NCBI RefSeq assembly: GCF_003002065.1
Contig: NZ_PVZG01000002.1
Span: forward strand, 310,001 to 374,000
Length of the DNA: 64,000 nucleotides
DNA from: Pseudosporangium ferrugineum
GTDB lineage: Bacteria > Actinomycetota > Actinomycetes > Mycobacteriales > Micromonosporaceae
Direction of reading: 5' to 3'
The position numbers were made by a program, and so were the translations under genes. The notes below the pieces were generated by a model. The model ran no database searches and had not been told where the DNA came from. It was given only the letters and a program-made list of their open reading frames with translations. Within the stretch, counting starts at the first letter, position 1, and each line of letters opens with the position of its first letter. Below are positions 41,521 to 50,456 of this stretch, piece after piece.

Positions 41521-43149
41521 TCAGAGGACGTACCCGTAGACGGTGGCGGCGAAGCCGGGCGTCGCGACCTCGGTGCCGGTGGTGCAGCCGATCCCGTACA
41601 TGAAGTTCGGGTCGCCGCCCAGGCATTCGTAGATCGCGCCCGGGGTGTCGCCCGGCGGCGGCGCCGGGGCGCCCAGGTCGGTGCCGTGCTCGCCCGGGGA
41701 CGAGACGATCGCGTCCAGGCCGTCGCGGCCGTCGAGGTTCAGGACGCGCACGTCGTGGCCGAAGCGGTCACCCGGCTCGGCGACGCCGTCGACGTACTCG
41801 TATCCCTGGGAGATGTCCCCGCCGTGCGGGACCAGGCCGGTCGCGGTGCCGCGGAAGAGGCTGGTCACGCCGGCGTCGGCGACCGTGCCGCGCGGGGCTC
41901 CCGGCGCGTCCACCACGTCCTGGCCCGGGACGCCGACCACCAGGTCGCCGAGGCCGTCCCCGGTGACGTCGCCGGCGGCCACCGCGGCGCCGAACCCGTC
42001 GCCCGCCCGCGGGTCGTCCGGCACGCCGGCGGTCGCGCGGGTCAGCACGGAGGACGGCGTGACGAAGAAGCCGTCGTTGCCGCCCTTCAGGACCGCCACC
42101 ATGCCGGCCCGGTCGGCTCCCGCGACGACGGCCTCCGGCGTGCCGGCGAAGAGCTCGTCCGCGCCGTCCTTGTCGGTGTCGGCCATCGTCAGGCCGCCGT
42201 AGCCGAGCCGCACCGGCCGCACGCCCGGCGCCGCCGTCCCGAAGTCGTCGCCCTCGACCGAGAAGACGCCGATCACGTTGAGGCCGGTGCCGGCGCCGAG
42301 GATCAGGTTCACCATGCCGCGGCTCGCCCCGGTGCCGCCCTCGTTCTCGCCCGTGCTGGCGATCGCGAGGTCGCCGTAGCCGTCGTGGTTGAAGTGGCCG
42401 ATGGCCAGCCGGTCGCCGAACCGGTCCCACGGTGTCGGGCTGCCCGGCACGTACGCCGTGCCCTGGTCGAGCCAGCGGGCCCCGGTCGTGCTGATGCCCC
42501 GCGCGTCGCTCAGGAACATGACCAGGCCGCCGGCGTCGGGAACCGTCCCGATGGTCTCGCCGGGCAGGCCCACGGCGAGGTCGGCGCGGCCGTCGCCGTT
42601 GATGTCGCCGGCCGCGAGGGCACCGCCGAACTCGTCGCCGGCCTCGGCGTCGCCGGGCACGCCGGCGCTGCTCTGGTTGAGGTGGCGGACCGCGGACGCC
42701 CGGAGGCCGTCGGCGGAACCCGGGAAGATCCACAATCCGCCCGCCACCGTACGGTTGGTGCCGTCGGCCTCCGCGGGGTTGCCCACCACCAGGTCGTCGT
42801 AGCCGTCGTTGTCGAAGTCGCCGCTGGTGATCGCCGCGCCCAGGGTCAGGGCGTCACCGCCGCCGGTCCCGCCGAGGTAGTCGACGTGGCCCCCGGACGA
42901 GTAGCGCACCACGACGCCGCCGCGGGCCGCGGCGGCGATGTCGTCGAGGCCGTCGCCGTCGAAGTCGGACGTGACCGGGCCGGAGCCGGAGCGCTGCGTC
43001 GCCGGTGCGGCGACGCGCTGGAACGTGATCGAGGCGCCGTCCCGGGTGATCGTCCGGGCCTCCGGGGCGGCGGCGTGGGCCACCGCCGGACCCGGGACGG
43101 CAAGGACGATGCCGGACATCGCGGCCGCGGCCGCGTACTTCCTGTTCAA
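41521..43149 (-). CDS. Secreted FG-GAP/VCBS repeat (integrin-like) protein
   Basis: The 542-residue product starts at TTG with GAGGGAA upstream and has a signal peptide (1-27, ending AHA). The mature protein is made of FG-GAP repeats with calcium-binding loops such as SDFDGDGLDDIAA, GDFDNDGYDDLVV, GDINGDGRADLAVGLPG and GDVTGDGLGDLVVGVPG, six or seven blades of a beta-propeller. A short C-terminal part has Cys residues (ECLGGDPNF; GIGCTTG). Such proteins are exported and bind partners or polysaccharide; no catalytic site is visible. Confidence 0.9.
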   Translation of the reverse strand: MNRKYAAAAAMSGIVLAVPGPAVAHAAAPEARTITRDGASITFQRVAAPATQRSGSGPVTSDFDGDGLDDIAAAARGGVVVRYSSGGHVDYLGGTGGGDALTLGAAITSGDFDNDGYDDLVVGNPAEADGTNRTVAGGLWIFPGSADGLRASAVRHLNQSSAGVPGDAEAGDEFGGALAAGDINGDGRADLAVGLPGETIGTVPDAGGLVMFLSDARGISTTGARWLDQGTAYVPGSPTPWDRFGDRLAIGHFNHDGYGDLAIASTGENEGGTGASRGMVNLILGAGTGLNVIGVFSVEGDDFGTAAPGVRPVRLGYGGLTMADTDKDGADELFAGTPEAVVAGADRAGMVAVLKGGNDGFFVTPSSVLTRATAGVPDDPRAGDGFGAAVAAGDVTGDGLGDLVVGVPGQDVVDAPGAPRGTVADAGVTSLFRGTATGLVPHGGDISQGYEYVDGVAEPGDRFGHDVRVLNLDGRDGLDAIVSSPGEHGTDLGAPAPPPGDTPGAIYECLGGDPNFMYGIGCTTGTEVATPGFAATVYGYVL

Positions 43150-43171
43150 GAAACTTCCCTCGTTCGTGCTG

Positions 43172-43191
43172 TCCGCTTCCCCCGAAGCGGA
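43172..43191. promoter_or_regulatory. Perfect inverted repeat in a divergent promoter region
   Basis: TCCGCTTC and GAAGCGGA flank CCCC. The site is 23 bases upstream of the FG-GAP start and 80 bases upstream of the phosphotransferase start, so it could be an operator or a 5' hairpin. Confidence 0.35.
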
Positions 43192-43271
43192 TAGTGGAGA
43201 CCCAACACGGCGTGACCCTTCCGGCACGCGGTGATCATCAGGCACGGCACGAACGGGGGAGACAGGACACG

Positions 43272-44093
43272 ATGGAGCGAGCAGAACTCCGGCGCGCGGT
43301 CGAGGCCGCCCGGGCGACGGTTTCCGGGCTGGGCCTGCCGGTCGGCGAGGTGGTGGTCGTCCACAACTCGGACCGGGTCGCACTGCGCCTGGTCCCGTGC
43401 GAGGTGCTGGCCCGCGTCGCGCCGGGCCGGGACGTCGCCGAGGCGGAGTTCGAGGTGGACGTCGCCCGCCGGCTCACCGCCGTGGGCGCCCCGGTGGGCG
43501 GGCTCGATCCCCGGGCCGGGGCCCGGGTGTACGCGCGGGACTCCTTCGCCATCACGCTGTGGACCTACCACGAGCCGGTGGCGCCGGAGGTCGGCCCGGC
43601 CGGTCACGCGGACGCGCTGCTGCGGCACCACGCCGCCCTGCGCCGGGCCGAGCTCGACGCACCGCACTTCACCGACCGGATCGGCAGGGCGCTGGACGTC
43701 GTCGCCGACCCGCGGCAGTCACCCGACCTGCCCGATGACGGCCGGAAGCTGCTCACCGCCACGCTCGGCGCGCCGGCCACCGGAACCGCCCGCGAGCAGC
43801 TCCTGCACGGCGAGCCGCACCCGGGCAACCTCCTCGCCACCCGGCAGGGCCCGCTCTTCGTGGACCTGAACACGTGCTGCCGCGGCCCGGTCGAGTTCGA
43901 CCTTGCCCACGCGCCCGAGGAGGCCGACGCGTTCTACCCGGGCGCCGACCCCGCCCTGATCCGCCGGTACCGCGCCGTGAACTGGGCGATGTTCGCGGCC
44001 TGGCGCTGGCGCCGCGACGATCAGATGCCGGACCGCGACCGCCGGCGCGCCGAGGCGCTCGACCGGGTCCGGGCCGCCCTCGACCGCTGCTGA
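43272..44093 (+). CDS. APH-like phosphotransferase
   Basis: This 273-residue protein has the aminoglycoside-phosphotransferase/choline-kinase catalytic loop LLHGEPHPGNLL (about 178-189) and the metal-binding segment LFVDLNTCCRGPVEFDLAH. In the first segment the usual HGDxHxxN Asp is Glu, and in the second the usual DFE/DWE is DLN. The N-lobe is short but has VALRLVPCEVLARV as a possible Lys-less strand. It may act on a small molecule; antibiotic resistance cannot be inferred. It stands alone, with GGAGACAGGA upstream. Confidence 0.75.
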   Translation: MERAELRRAVEAARATVSGLGLPVGEVVVVHNSDRVALRLVPCEVLARVAPGRDVAEAEFEVDVARRLTAVGAPVGGLDPRAGARVYARDSFAITLWTYHEPVAPEVGPAGHADALLRHHAALRRAELDAPHFTDRIGRALDVVADPRQSPDLPDDGRKLLTATLGAPATGTAREQLLHGEPHPGNLLATRQGPLFVDLNTCCRGPVEFDLAHAPEEADAFYPGADPALIRRYRAVNWAMFAAWRWRRDDQMPDRDRRRAEALDRVRAALDRC

Positions 44094-44205
44094 CCGGTCA
44101 CGGCCGAGGTTCTCCAGGTCGCCGAGGGGATCGCCGAGGCGCCCGCGCGGGCGACCCCGCTCGAGGCCCTCAAGCGCGGCTACGCCCGAGGGCGAGGGCG
44201 GCTGA

Positions 44206-44592
44206 TCAGCGTTCGTCGTAGGCGCGCTGCCGCTCCTGGATCTCGGCGGCGTGGGCGACCGTCCAGTCGTAGAGGTGGCCGAACGGCTCGCGCAGGGAGG
44301 CGCCGAGCGGGGTCAGCGAGTATTCGACGCCGACCGGGGAGGTCGGCAGCACCCGGCGCTCGATCATCCCGTTGCGTTCGAGCCGGCGCAGGGTCTGGGT
44401 CAGCACCCGCTGGGTCACGCCGCCGAGGCGGCGCTTGATCTCGTTGAAGCGGCGCGGCTCGGCGAGGACGGCCATCGTCATCATCGACCACTTGTCCGCG
44501 ATCTGATCGAGGATCGGGCGGCTCGGGCAGTCGGACCGGAACATCAGCTCCTGATCGGCGACGGCCCGGTAGACGGACTCGGTAGCGGCCAC
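44206..44592 (-). CDS. HxlR family transcriptional regulator
   Basis: This 128-residue protein has CPSRPILDQIADKWSMMTMA, then RRFNEIKRRLGGVTQRVLTQ, TLRRLERNGMIERRV and VEYSLTPLG, the HxlR winged helix throughout. The Cys at the start of that stretch is the one used for redox or aldehyde sensing in HypR/YodB-type members. I chose GTG at 44592 because GGAGGG lies seven bases upstream; GTG at 44607 is the alternative. No oxidoreductase adjoins it; a 14-bp palindrome lies upstream. Confidence 0.9.
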   Translation of the reverse strand: MAATESVYRAVADQELMFRSDCPSRPILDQIADKWSMMTMAVLAEPRRFNEIKRRLGGVTQRVLTQTLRRLERNGMIERRVLPTSPVGVEYSLTPLGASLREPFGHLYDWTVAHAAEIQERQRAYDER

Positions 44593-44643
44593 GGCGGTAC
44601 CCTCCACGATCCCTGGGGTGCCCGAAGCGCGTTGCCGACGCGG

Positions 44644-44657
44644 ATCGGCACCGATCT
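44644..44657. promoter_or_regulatory. 14-bp palindrome upstream of the HxlR gene
   Basis: GATCGGCACCGATC has perfect 6-bp arms around CA. It lies about 50 bases upstream of the HxlR start and just past the tctA stop, a plausible autoregulatory site. Confidence 0.35.
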
Positions 44658-44681
44658 CAGTCTAGGCAGGCATCCCGGTCC

Positions 44682-46232
44682 TCAGTCCTCCTCGGCGAAG
44701 GTGAGCTTGCGCGGCTCGTCCCCGGCCCGGCGACCGCGCAGCCGGGCGACGATCCGCGGCAGGTACGGCACCAGCACCGCCACCACCGCCAGCAGCAGCA
44801 TCCCCACGGTCAGCGGCCGGGTGACGAACACCGACAGGTCGCCGTCGGAGACGAGCAGGGCGCGGCGGAACTGGACCTCCATCATCGGACCGAGGATCAG
44901 CCCGAGGATGACCGGGGCGATCGGGAAGTCGAAGTGCCGCATGCCGAAGCCGACGACGCCCACGGCGTACGCGATGAAGACCTGGTTGACGCTGCCGGTC
45001 GACGCGTACACGCCCAGGGTGGCGAAGACCAGGATCCCGGCGTACAGGATGGGCCTGGGGATCTGCAGGACCTTGACCCAGATCCGGATGAGCGGGAGGT
45101 TCAGGGCCAGCAGCAGCACGTTGCCGACGTAGAGCGAGGCGATCAGCGCCCACACCAGCTCGGGGGAGTTGTCGAACAGCTGCGGGCCGGGCTGCAGGTT
45201 GAAGATCTGGAAGGCGGCCAGCATCACCGCGGCGGTCGCGGAGGTGGGGATCCCGAGCGTGAGCAACGGTACGAGCACCCCGGAGAACGCCGCGTTGTTG
45301 GCCGCCTCGGGGCCGGCGACCCCCTCGATCGCGCCCCTGCCGAACTCCTCCCGATTCTTCGCCCGGTGCTTCTCGTACGTGTACGACAGGAACGTCGGCA
45401 CGTCCGCGCCCCCGGACGGCAGCGCGCCGAACGGGAAGCCGAGGGCGGTGCCGCGCAGCCACGGCGCCCAGGAGCGGCGCCAGTCATCGCGGGTCATCCA
45501 GCCGTGCGCCGTGCCCGGTTCCAGGGGTTCGACGTGCTCGGGCAGGGCGCCGAGCCGGCTGGCCACGTAGAGCGTCTCGCCGATCGCGAAGAGGCCCACG
45601 ATCACCACCACGATGTCGATGCCCTCCAGCAGCTCCATCGTGCCGAACGTGAAGCGGGCCTGGCCGGTCAGGGCGTCGATGCCGACCAGGCCCAGGAACA
45701 GCCCGAGGACCAGCGACAGCAGGCCGCGCAGCAGGGAGCGCCCGACCAGCGCGGTGACCGCCACCATGGCGACCAGCGACAGCGCGAAGTAGTCGGCCGC
45801 CCGGAACGTCGTCGCCAGCTTCGCCACGGGCTGGGCGAAGATGCTCAGCAGCAGCGTCGAGATGGTGCCGGCGACGAACGAGCCGATCGCGGCGGTGGCG
45901 AGCGCGGCCTTCGCCCGGCCGCGCCGCGCCATCTGGTGGCCCTCGATCGCGGTCGCCACCGACGCCGACTCGCCCGGGGTGTTGAGCAGGATCGACGTGG
46001 TGGAGCCGCCGTACATGGCGCCGTAGTAGATGCCGGCGAACATGATGAACGTGCCGATCGGGTCGTCGAGGCTGAACGTCACCGGCAGCAGCAGCGCGAT
46101 GGTGAGCGCCGGGCCGATGCCCGGCAGGACGCCGACGAACGTGCCGAGGGTGACGCCGATCGCCGCGTACAGCAGGTATTCCGGGCTCAGCACCGTGCCG
46201 AAGCCGGAGAGCAGGTCGCCGAGGACGTTCAC
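44682..46232 (-). CDS. tctA: TctA, large membrane subunit of a tripartite tricarboxylate transporter
   Basis: This 516-residue protein has about twelve membrane helices and the TctA hallmarks [40 protein letters not shown] and [21 protein letters not shown]. It forms the ion-driven channel for tricarboxylates or other carboxylates. GTG overlaps the tctB stop (GTGA). Its C-terminus is charged. It is the last gene of tctCBA. Confidence 0.95.
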   Translation of the reverse strand: MNVLGDLLSGFGTVLSPEYLLYAAIGVTLGTFVGVLPGIGPALTIALLLPVTFSLDDPIGTFIMFAGIYYGAMYGGSTTSILLNTPGESASVATAIEGHQMARRGRAKAALATAAIGSFVAGTISTLLLSIFAQPVAKLATTFRAADYFALSLVAMVAVTALVGRSLLRGLLSLVLGLFLGLVGIDALTGQARFTFGTMELLEGIDIVVVIVGLFAIGETLYVASRLGALPEHVEPLEPGTAHGWMTRDDWRRSWAPWLRGTALGFPFGALPSGGADVPTFLSYTYEKHRAKNREEFGRGAIEGVAGPEAANNAAFSGVLVPLLTLGIPTSATAAVMLAAFQIFNLQPGPQLFDNSPELVWALIASLYVGNVLLLALNLPLIRIWVKVLQIPRPILYAGILVFATLGVYASTGSVNQVFIAYAVGVVGFGMRHFDFPIAPVILGLILGPMMEVQFRRALLVSDGDLSVFVTRPLTVGMLLLAVVAVLVPYLPRIVARLRGRRAGDEPRKLTFAEED

Positions 46233-46678
46233 AGCGGCAGCACCCCCGCGGGCAGGAAGATGTCGAGCAGCCGGGTGAAGGCCAGGTAGACCACGGTCGG
46301 CAGGACCACCGCCACGATCGCGTCGCGCAGCGGGTGGCGGCTGCCGAGCACGCGGGCGACCGCCACCACGAACACCGCGGCGGAGAGGATGAAGCCGGCG
46401 TACTCCAGCGCCACCGCGAAGCCGGCGAGGCACGCGGCCACACCGGCCGGCGCGCGCAGGCCGGCCGGCTCCCGCGGCTCGTCCGGCGCCCGGAGCTGCC
46501 GCAGCAGGTAGAGCGCCGCGATCACCACCCAGGCGGCGCTCACCACGACCGGGGCCAGCCGCGGGCCGCGCAGGGCGAGATCCCCGCCCGCCGCCCGCAG
46601 CGCCGACACGAGCAGGGCGGCGCCGGTCAGCAGCAGGGCGGCGGCGAGGACGACGCCGGAGCGCCGGACGGCGCCCAT
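46229..46678 (-). CDS. tctB: TctB, small membrane subunit
   Basis: This 149-residue protein has four predicted membrane helices, a charged loop around [15 protein letters not shown], and a C-terminal [20 protein letters not shown], the TctB ending. It begins on the base next to the tctC stop (TAGATG) and overlaps tctA, so the three are one operon. Confidence 0.92.
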   Translation of the reverse strand: MGAVRRSGVVLAAALLLTGAALLVSALRAAGGDLALRGPRLAPVVVSAAWVVIAALYLLRQLRAPDEPREPAGLRAPAGVAACLAGFAVALEYAGFILSAAVFVVAVARVLGSRHPLRDAIVAVVLPTVVYLAFTRLLDIFLPAGVLPL

Positions 46679-47704
46679 CTAGCCGAGCCCGCTGTCGGTC
46701 AGCACCGTGGTGATGCGCCGGTTCTCGTCGGCGAAGTACGCGGCGGCGGCGTCGCCGCTGCGGTAGAAGTCCTCCCAGCCCTGCTGCTGGAGCGCCGCCT
46801 TCCAGCCCGGCGAGCCGTGCAGCCGGTCGATCAGGGCGGTGACGGCCTCCTTCGCGGGCCCGTCGATCCCCGGCGGTGCCACGATGCCGCGCCAGTTCAT
46901 CAGCTCGACGTCGTACCCCTGCTCCTTGATCGTCCTGGTCGGCGTGCCGGCGCCGACGTCGACGCCGGTGGCCCCGGAGACCGCGAGGGCGCGCACCTTG
47001 CCTGCGGCGACGAGATCCTTGAACTCGCTCTGCCCGGACACGGCCGCGGTGAGGTCGCCGGCGAGCAGCGCCGCCTTCGACTCGCCCCCGCCGGAGTACG
47101 CCACGTACTTCATCGCCTTCGGGTCCGCGCCGGCCGCCTTCGCGAGCAGCCCCACCAGGATCTGGTCGGTGCCGCCGGCCGACCCGCCGCCCCAGGTGAC
47201 CGACGCGGGATTCGCCTTCGCGTCGGTCATCAGCTGCTCGAGGGTGCGGTACCGGGAGTTCGCCGGCACCACGACGACCTCCTGCTCGGCGGTCAGCGTG
47301 GCGATCGGGGTGACCTGGTCCAGCTTGACCGGTGACTTGTTGGCGACCACCCCGCCGACCATGACCAGGCCCATGACCATCAGGTGGTGCGGGTCGCCGC
47401 TGTTCTTGGCGACCAGCTGCGACAGGCCGATCGTGCCGGCCGCCCCGGTGACGTTGTAGACCTCCACGCTCTCCCCGACGAGCTTGTCGTCGGTCAGCAC
47501 CTTCTGCATGGTGCGGGCGGTGAGGTCCCAGCCGCCGCCGGGCGCGGCGGGCACCATCAGCTGGAGGGTCTTGCTCGGGTAACCGGCGGCGGACCGCCCG
47601 CCGGCCGTGTCCTTCTCGCACCCGGCGGCCGCGGCGGCGACCAGGGTCACGGCCATCGCGGCCGCGAGTAGGCGCCCCGGGCGCCGCTGCTGCATGTCCT
47701 GCAC
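46679..47704 (-). CDS. tctC: TctC, solute-binding lipoprotein
   Basis: The 341-residue protein starts at GTG (GGGAG six bases ahead) and has a signal ending in an AAAAAGC lipobox. Its Bug/TctC fold shows [47 protein letters not shown] and [16 protein letters not shown]. The pocket pattern (PAAPGGGWD) suits a carboxylate ligand. It is the leading gene of tctCBA and is related to the orphan TctC at 35460-36413. Confidence 0.94.
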   Translation of the reverse strand: MQDMQQRRPGRLLAAAMAVTLVAAAAAGCEKDTAGGRSAAGYPSKTLQLMVPAAPGGGWDLTARTMQKVLTDDKLVGESVEVYNVTGAAGTIGLSQLVAKNSGDPHHLMVMGLVMVGGVVANKSPVKLDQVTPIATLTAEQEVVVVPANSRYRTLEQLMTDAKANPASVTWGGGSAGGTDQILVGLLAKAAGADPKAMKYVAYSGGGESKAALLAGDLTAAVSGQSEFKDLVAAGKVRALAVSGATGVDVGAGTPTRTIKEQGYDVELMNWRGIVAPPGIDGPAKEAVTALIDRLHGSPGWKAALQQQGWEDFYRSGDAAAAYFADENRRITTVLTDSGLG

Positions 47705-47717
47705 GACCGCTCCCTCA

Positions 47718-47749
47718 TGTTGCGCACGTGTTTCGCCGATGCTGCAACA
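47718..47749. promoter_or_regulatory. Inverted repeat upstream of tctCBA
   Basis: TGTTGC (47718-47723) and GCAACA (47744-47749) are perfect arms 20 bases apart, starting 14 bases before the tctC GTG. It could be a binding site for the CitB-type regulator. Confidence 0.35.
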
Positions 47750-47797
47750 CGCGGCGGTCGCCGGTCATCGTTGTGAAAGCGGTGGTCGTTCTGGTCT

Positions 47798-47895
47798 TTG
47801 TGGTCCCACGATCGGTCCGGCTACCGGTTGACGGACCTGGGCACGCTCGGCGGGCGGAGCAGCTACGCCGCCGCCGTCAACGACGGGGCTTCGGG
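47798..47895 (+). pseudogene. Remnant of a HAF-repeat protein
   Basis: The plus strand reads SGYRLTDLGTLGGRSSYAAA and then VNDGASGQAG. LTDLGTLGG..SYAxAVND is the core of the HAF repeat found in secreted actinomycete proteins. Only one repeat is present; it then runs into the 3' end of the opposed MFS gene. No start codon or signal peptide is seen. Confidence 0.5.
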
Positions 47896-49119
47896 TCAGG
47901 CCGGGGCCGGGACCGGTGGGCTGAGGGCGCGCAGGGCGCGGACGACCGGCAGGGTGAGCAGCAGGCCCAGCACCGGCACGAGGAAGGCCGCCCGCAGCCC
48001 GACCGGCTCCGACAGCAGGCCGAGCAGCACCGCGCCGACCAGCGCGCCGCCGTAGTTGAAGAGGTTGACGCGGGCGATCACCTCGTCGCTGTTGCCCGGG
48101 GCGGCGTGCCCGGCCGCGCTGAACGCCAGCGGGACCAGGACGCCGACGCCGAGGCCGGTGAGGGCGAAGCCGGCGACCGCCACCGGGACCGACGGAACCG
48201 CCGCGACCAGGGCGCAGCCCGCCGCGCAGGCCAGCAGGGAGGCGGCCGCGGCGGCCGTACGGCCGGCGCGGGGCACGACGTGGTCGCCGGCCAGCCGGGA
48301 GACGAACACCGCGACCTGGTACGCGGCGTAGCCCAGCGGCGCCACCGAGTCCGCCGCCCGCAGCGAGTCGTGCAGGTAGACCGAGCTCCACGTGCTCACC
48401 GCCGAGTCGGCGAGGAACGCGGTGAAGACCAGCACCCCGCAGATGAGCACGATCCGGCGGGTGCCGTCGGGGCGGCGGCCGGCGCCGGCGAGCGCGGGCA
48501 GCACCGTGCGGGCCGGCTCGTACGCCCGCCACCCGGCCGCGGCCACCACGACGGCGAACGCCCCCGCGGTGCCGACGGCCACCCCGGCGCCCGCCCCGCC
48601 CGCGACGAACGCGGACATCAGCAGGGCCGCGACGAAGGCGGCGGCGGTGTACGCGGCGAACAGCCGGTTCATCACGCTGCGCCCCAGCCGCACCTGCACG
48701 AGCACGCCCTGCATGCTCAGCGAGGCGTCGACCGTGCCCAGGCCCACGCCGTACGCCATGAGGATCGCGACGAACGCGGCGGTGGGCGTACGGAAGGTGG
48801 TGAGGCCCAGCGCGACGCCGACCGCGACCAGGCCGCCGGCCAGGGCGAAGCGGCTGCCCCACCGGGCCGCGACCGCGTCGGCGACCAGCGAGCCGCCGGC
48901 CGCCGCGACGACCACCAGCAGCAGGATGACCGACACGAGCGCGTCGTCGAAGCCCTGGCGTTCCTTGAACATCGGCAGGGCGGTGACCACCGCCGCGTAG
49001 CCGAGGCCCTGTGCCGCGTACCCGGCACCGATCCACCGGGCGCGGGCGCCGCCGGTGGGTTCCGCCGCGCTCACCGCGGCTCCGGCGCGGGCCGGGGAAC
49101 GCTCTCCATGGGCGCTCAC
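47896..49119 (-). CDS. MFS transporter
   Basis: The 407-residue protein has about twelve membrane helices, with the loop after helix 2-3 reading ADAVAARWGSRFALAGG and another in the second half at SRLAGDHVVPRAGR. Its GTG overlaps the stop of the PucR gene, so it lies downstream in the same operon. The aldolase-aminotransferase and kinase genes diverge from this operon, and the transporter may import their substrate, but its direction of transport is not visible. Confidence 0.9.
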   Translation of the reverse strand: MSAHGERSPARAGAAVSAAEPTGGARARWIGAGYAAQGLGYAAVVTALPMFKERQGFDDALVSVILLLVVVAAAGGSLVADAVAARWGSRFALAGGLVAVGVALGLTTFRTPTAAFVAILMAYGVGLGTVDASLSMQGVLVQVRLGRSVMNRLFAAYTAAAFVAALLMSAFVAGGAGAGVAVGTAGAFAVVVAAAGWRAYEPARTVLPALAGAGRRPDGTRRIVLICGVLVFTAFLADSAVSTWSSVYLHDSLRAADSVAPLGYAAYQVAVFVSRLAGDHVVPRAGRTAAAAASLLACAAGCALVAAVPSVPVAVAGFALTGLGVGVLVPLAFSAAGHAAPGNSDEVIARVNLFNYGGALVGAVLLGLLSEPVGLRAAFLVPVLGLLLTLPVVRALRALSPPVPAPA

Positions 49120-50327
49120 TCTGGCACGTGATCGCCGTCACGTCGAGAGGCGCCGGGGTGGGCCGGCGAGCGGGCCAGCACGAGCAGCAGCTCGAACCGG
49201 GCGGCCGGGTCGTCGAGGTCCGTGCCGAGCAGTTTGCGCAGCCGTCCGAGGCGGTAGCTGACCGTCTGCGGGTGGACGAAGAGCTCCGCGGCCACCTCGG
49301 ACCGCGAGCCCCAGTGCCGCAGCCAGCTGTGCAGGGTGGCGAGCAGCTGGGTGCGCTGGGCGGGACGCAGCACGTCCAGCGGGGCCAGCCGCCGGGCGGC
49401 CAGCGCGGCCAGCGCCCCCGGCTCGCCGCGCAGCCCGAGCGTGGCGAGGTGGTCGTCGGCGAAGACCGGCCCCGGATCCGGCCCGACCAGCCCGGCGGTC
49501 AGCTCGGCGAGCCGGACCGCCTCCGGCACCTGCGCCCAGCCCGTGGCGGGCCCCACGACCGCGCCCCGGCCGGGCAGCATCTCGGCGAGCTGCGGCCGGG
49601 TGGCGCGCGGCCCGGCGCGCAGCAACAGGATCGCCTGGTCGCCGCGTTCGACGACCACGCCGTCGCCGGCGTAGCGGAACCGGGCGTCGCGGGCCTGCCC
49701 GGCGGGCAGCAGCACCGGCACCACCTCGCCGAGGCCCGGCCAGCCCGCCGCCGCGGCCGCCGCGGCCACCACGCTGGGCGGGGAGCTGCCGCGCAACAGC
49801 AGCTCGGCCAGGTGCCGGCGGCGGCGGTCACCCTCGCCGGCCTGCTCGCGCAGCTGCCGCGCGAAGCCGTCGGTGCCCGCCGCGACGAGTTCGTCCACGT
49901 ACGCGGTCACGGCGTCGGACAGGTCGATCAGCTCGTCGGTGCCGACCGGCCGCCGGGCCGCGAGCGCCTCGGCGGCCAGCCGGAGCATCATCCGCGCCGC
50001 CGTCCGCAGCGAGGCCAGCAGCGCCTCCGGCCCCCGGTCCTCGCGGGCCTCGGCGGCGCCCAGCGCGACGAAGACGTCGCGCACCGCGGGCGGCAGCGCG
50101 GGCTCGCCGGTGCCGACCAGGTCGAGGAACCGTTCGAAGGCGACCCGTACGGGCCCGTGCAGGTCCCGCTCGACCTTGGTGTCGCCGAGGGAGGCGATGA
50201 CCGGGTGCGCCGCGGTGACCGCCGCCGCCACCGCGCGGACCGTCCCGTCCAGCCGGGGCCGCATCGCGGTGGCCAGGTCCGCGGGCAGCCGCCGCCACGG
50301 GGCCGGGGACACCGGCGGGGTCGTCAT
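49116..50327 (-). CDS. PucR-type (CdaR-like) transcriptional regulator
   Basis: The 403-residue protein has a variable N-terminal helical half and a GGDEF-related CdaR middle domain (about 190-300). Its C-terminal PucR helix-turn-helix reads LLATLHSWLRHWGSRSEVAA, LFVHPQTVSYRLGRLRKLLG and ARFELLLVLA. Such regulators activate catabolism of purines, sugars or amino acids when the substrate is present. It is divergent from the aldolase-aminotransferase gene with an inverted repeat in between, which marks that operon as its target. The ATG lacks a clear ribosome site. Confidence 0.9.
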   Translation of the reverse strand: MTTPPVSPAPWRRLPADLATAMRPRLDGTVRAVAAAVTAAHPVIASLGDTKVERDLHGPVRVAFERFLDLVGTGEPALPPAVRDVFVALGAAEAREDRGPEALLASLRTAARMMLRLAAEALAARRPVGTDELIDLSDAVTAYVDELVAAGTDGFARQLREQAGEGDRRRRHLAELLLRGSSPPSVVAAAAAAAGWPGLGEVVPVLLPAGQARDARFRYAGDGVVVERGDQAILLLRAGPRATRPQLAEMLPGRGAVVGPATGWAQVPEAVRLAELTAGLVGPDPGPVFADDHLATLGLRGEPGALAALAARRLAPLDVLRPAQRTQLLATLHSWLRHWGSRSEVAAELFVHPQTVSYRLGRLRKLLGTDLDDPAARFELLLVLARSPAHPGASRRDGDHVPE

Positions 50328-50334
50328 CGGCCGA

Positions 50335-50355
50335 TTTTGGCACGGCGTGCTAAAA
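50335..50355. promoter_or_regulatory. Inverted repeat between the PucR gene and the aldolase gene
   Basis: TTTTGGCAC and GTGCTAAAA flank GGC with one mismatch in nine pairs. The site starts eight bases upstream of the PucR ATG and 102 bases upstream of the aldolase-aminotransferase GTG. It is AT-rich against the local background, so it is probably a real operator. Confidence 0.55.
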
Positions 50356-50456
50356 CGCGCCCGGAATCTCGCTGTCCGCGCGATGGTGATGGGGCACGCC
50401 CGCACCGGGGACGATGCGAAGGAAGAGTTGGCCGGCCCGTAGGCGAGGAGACCACC

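Noticed and set aside
44094..44205. Plus-strand reading with EVLQVAEGIAEAPARATPLE as a possible gene tail
   Set aside because: The pattern is suggestive, but there is no start codon, no neighbouring domain and no family I can name. It may be only amino-acid bias.
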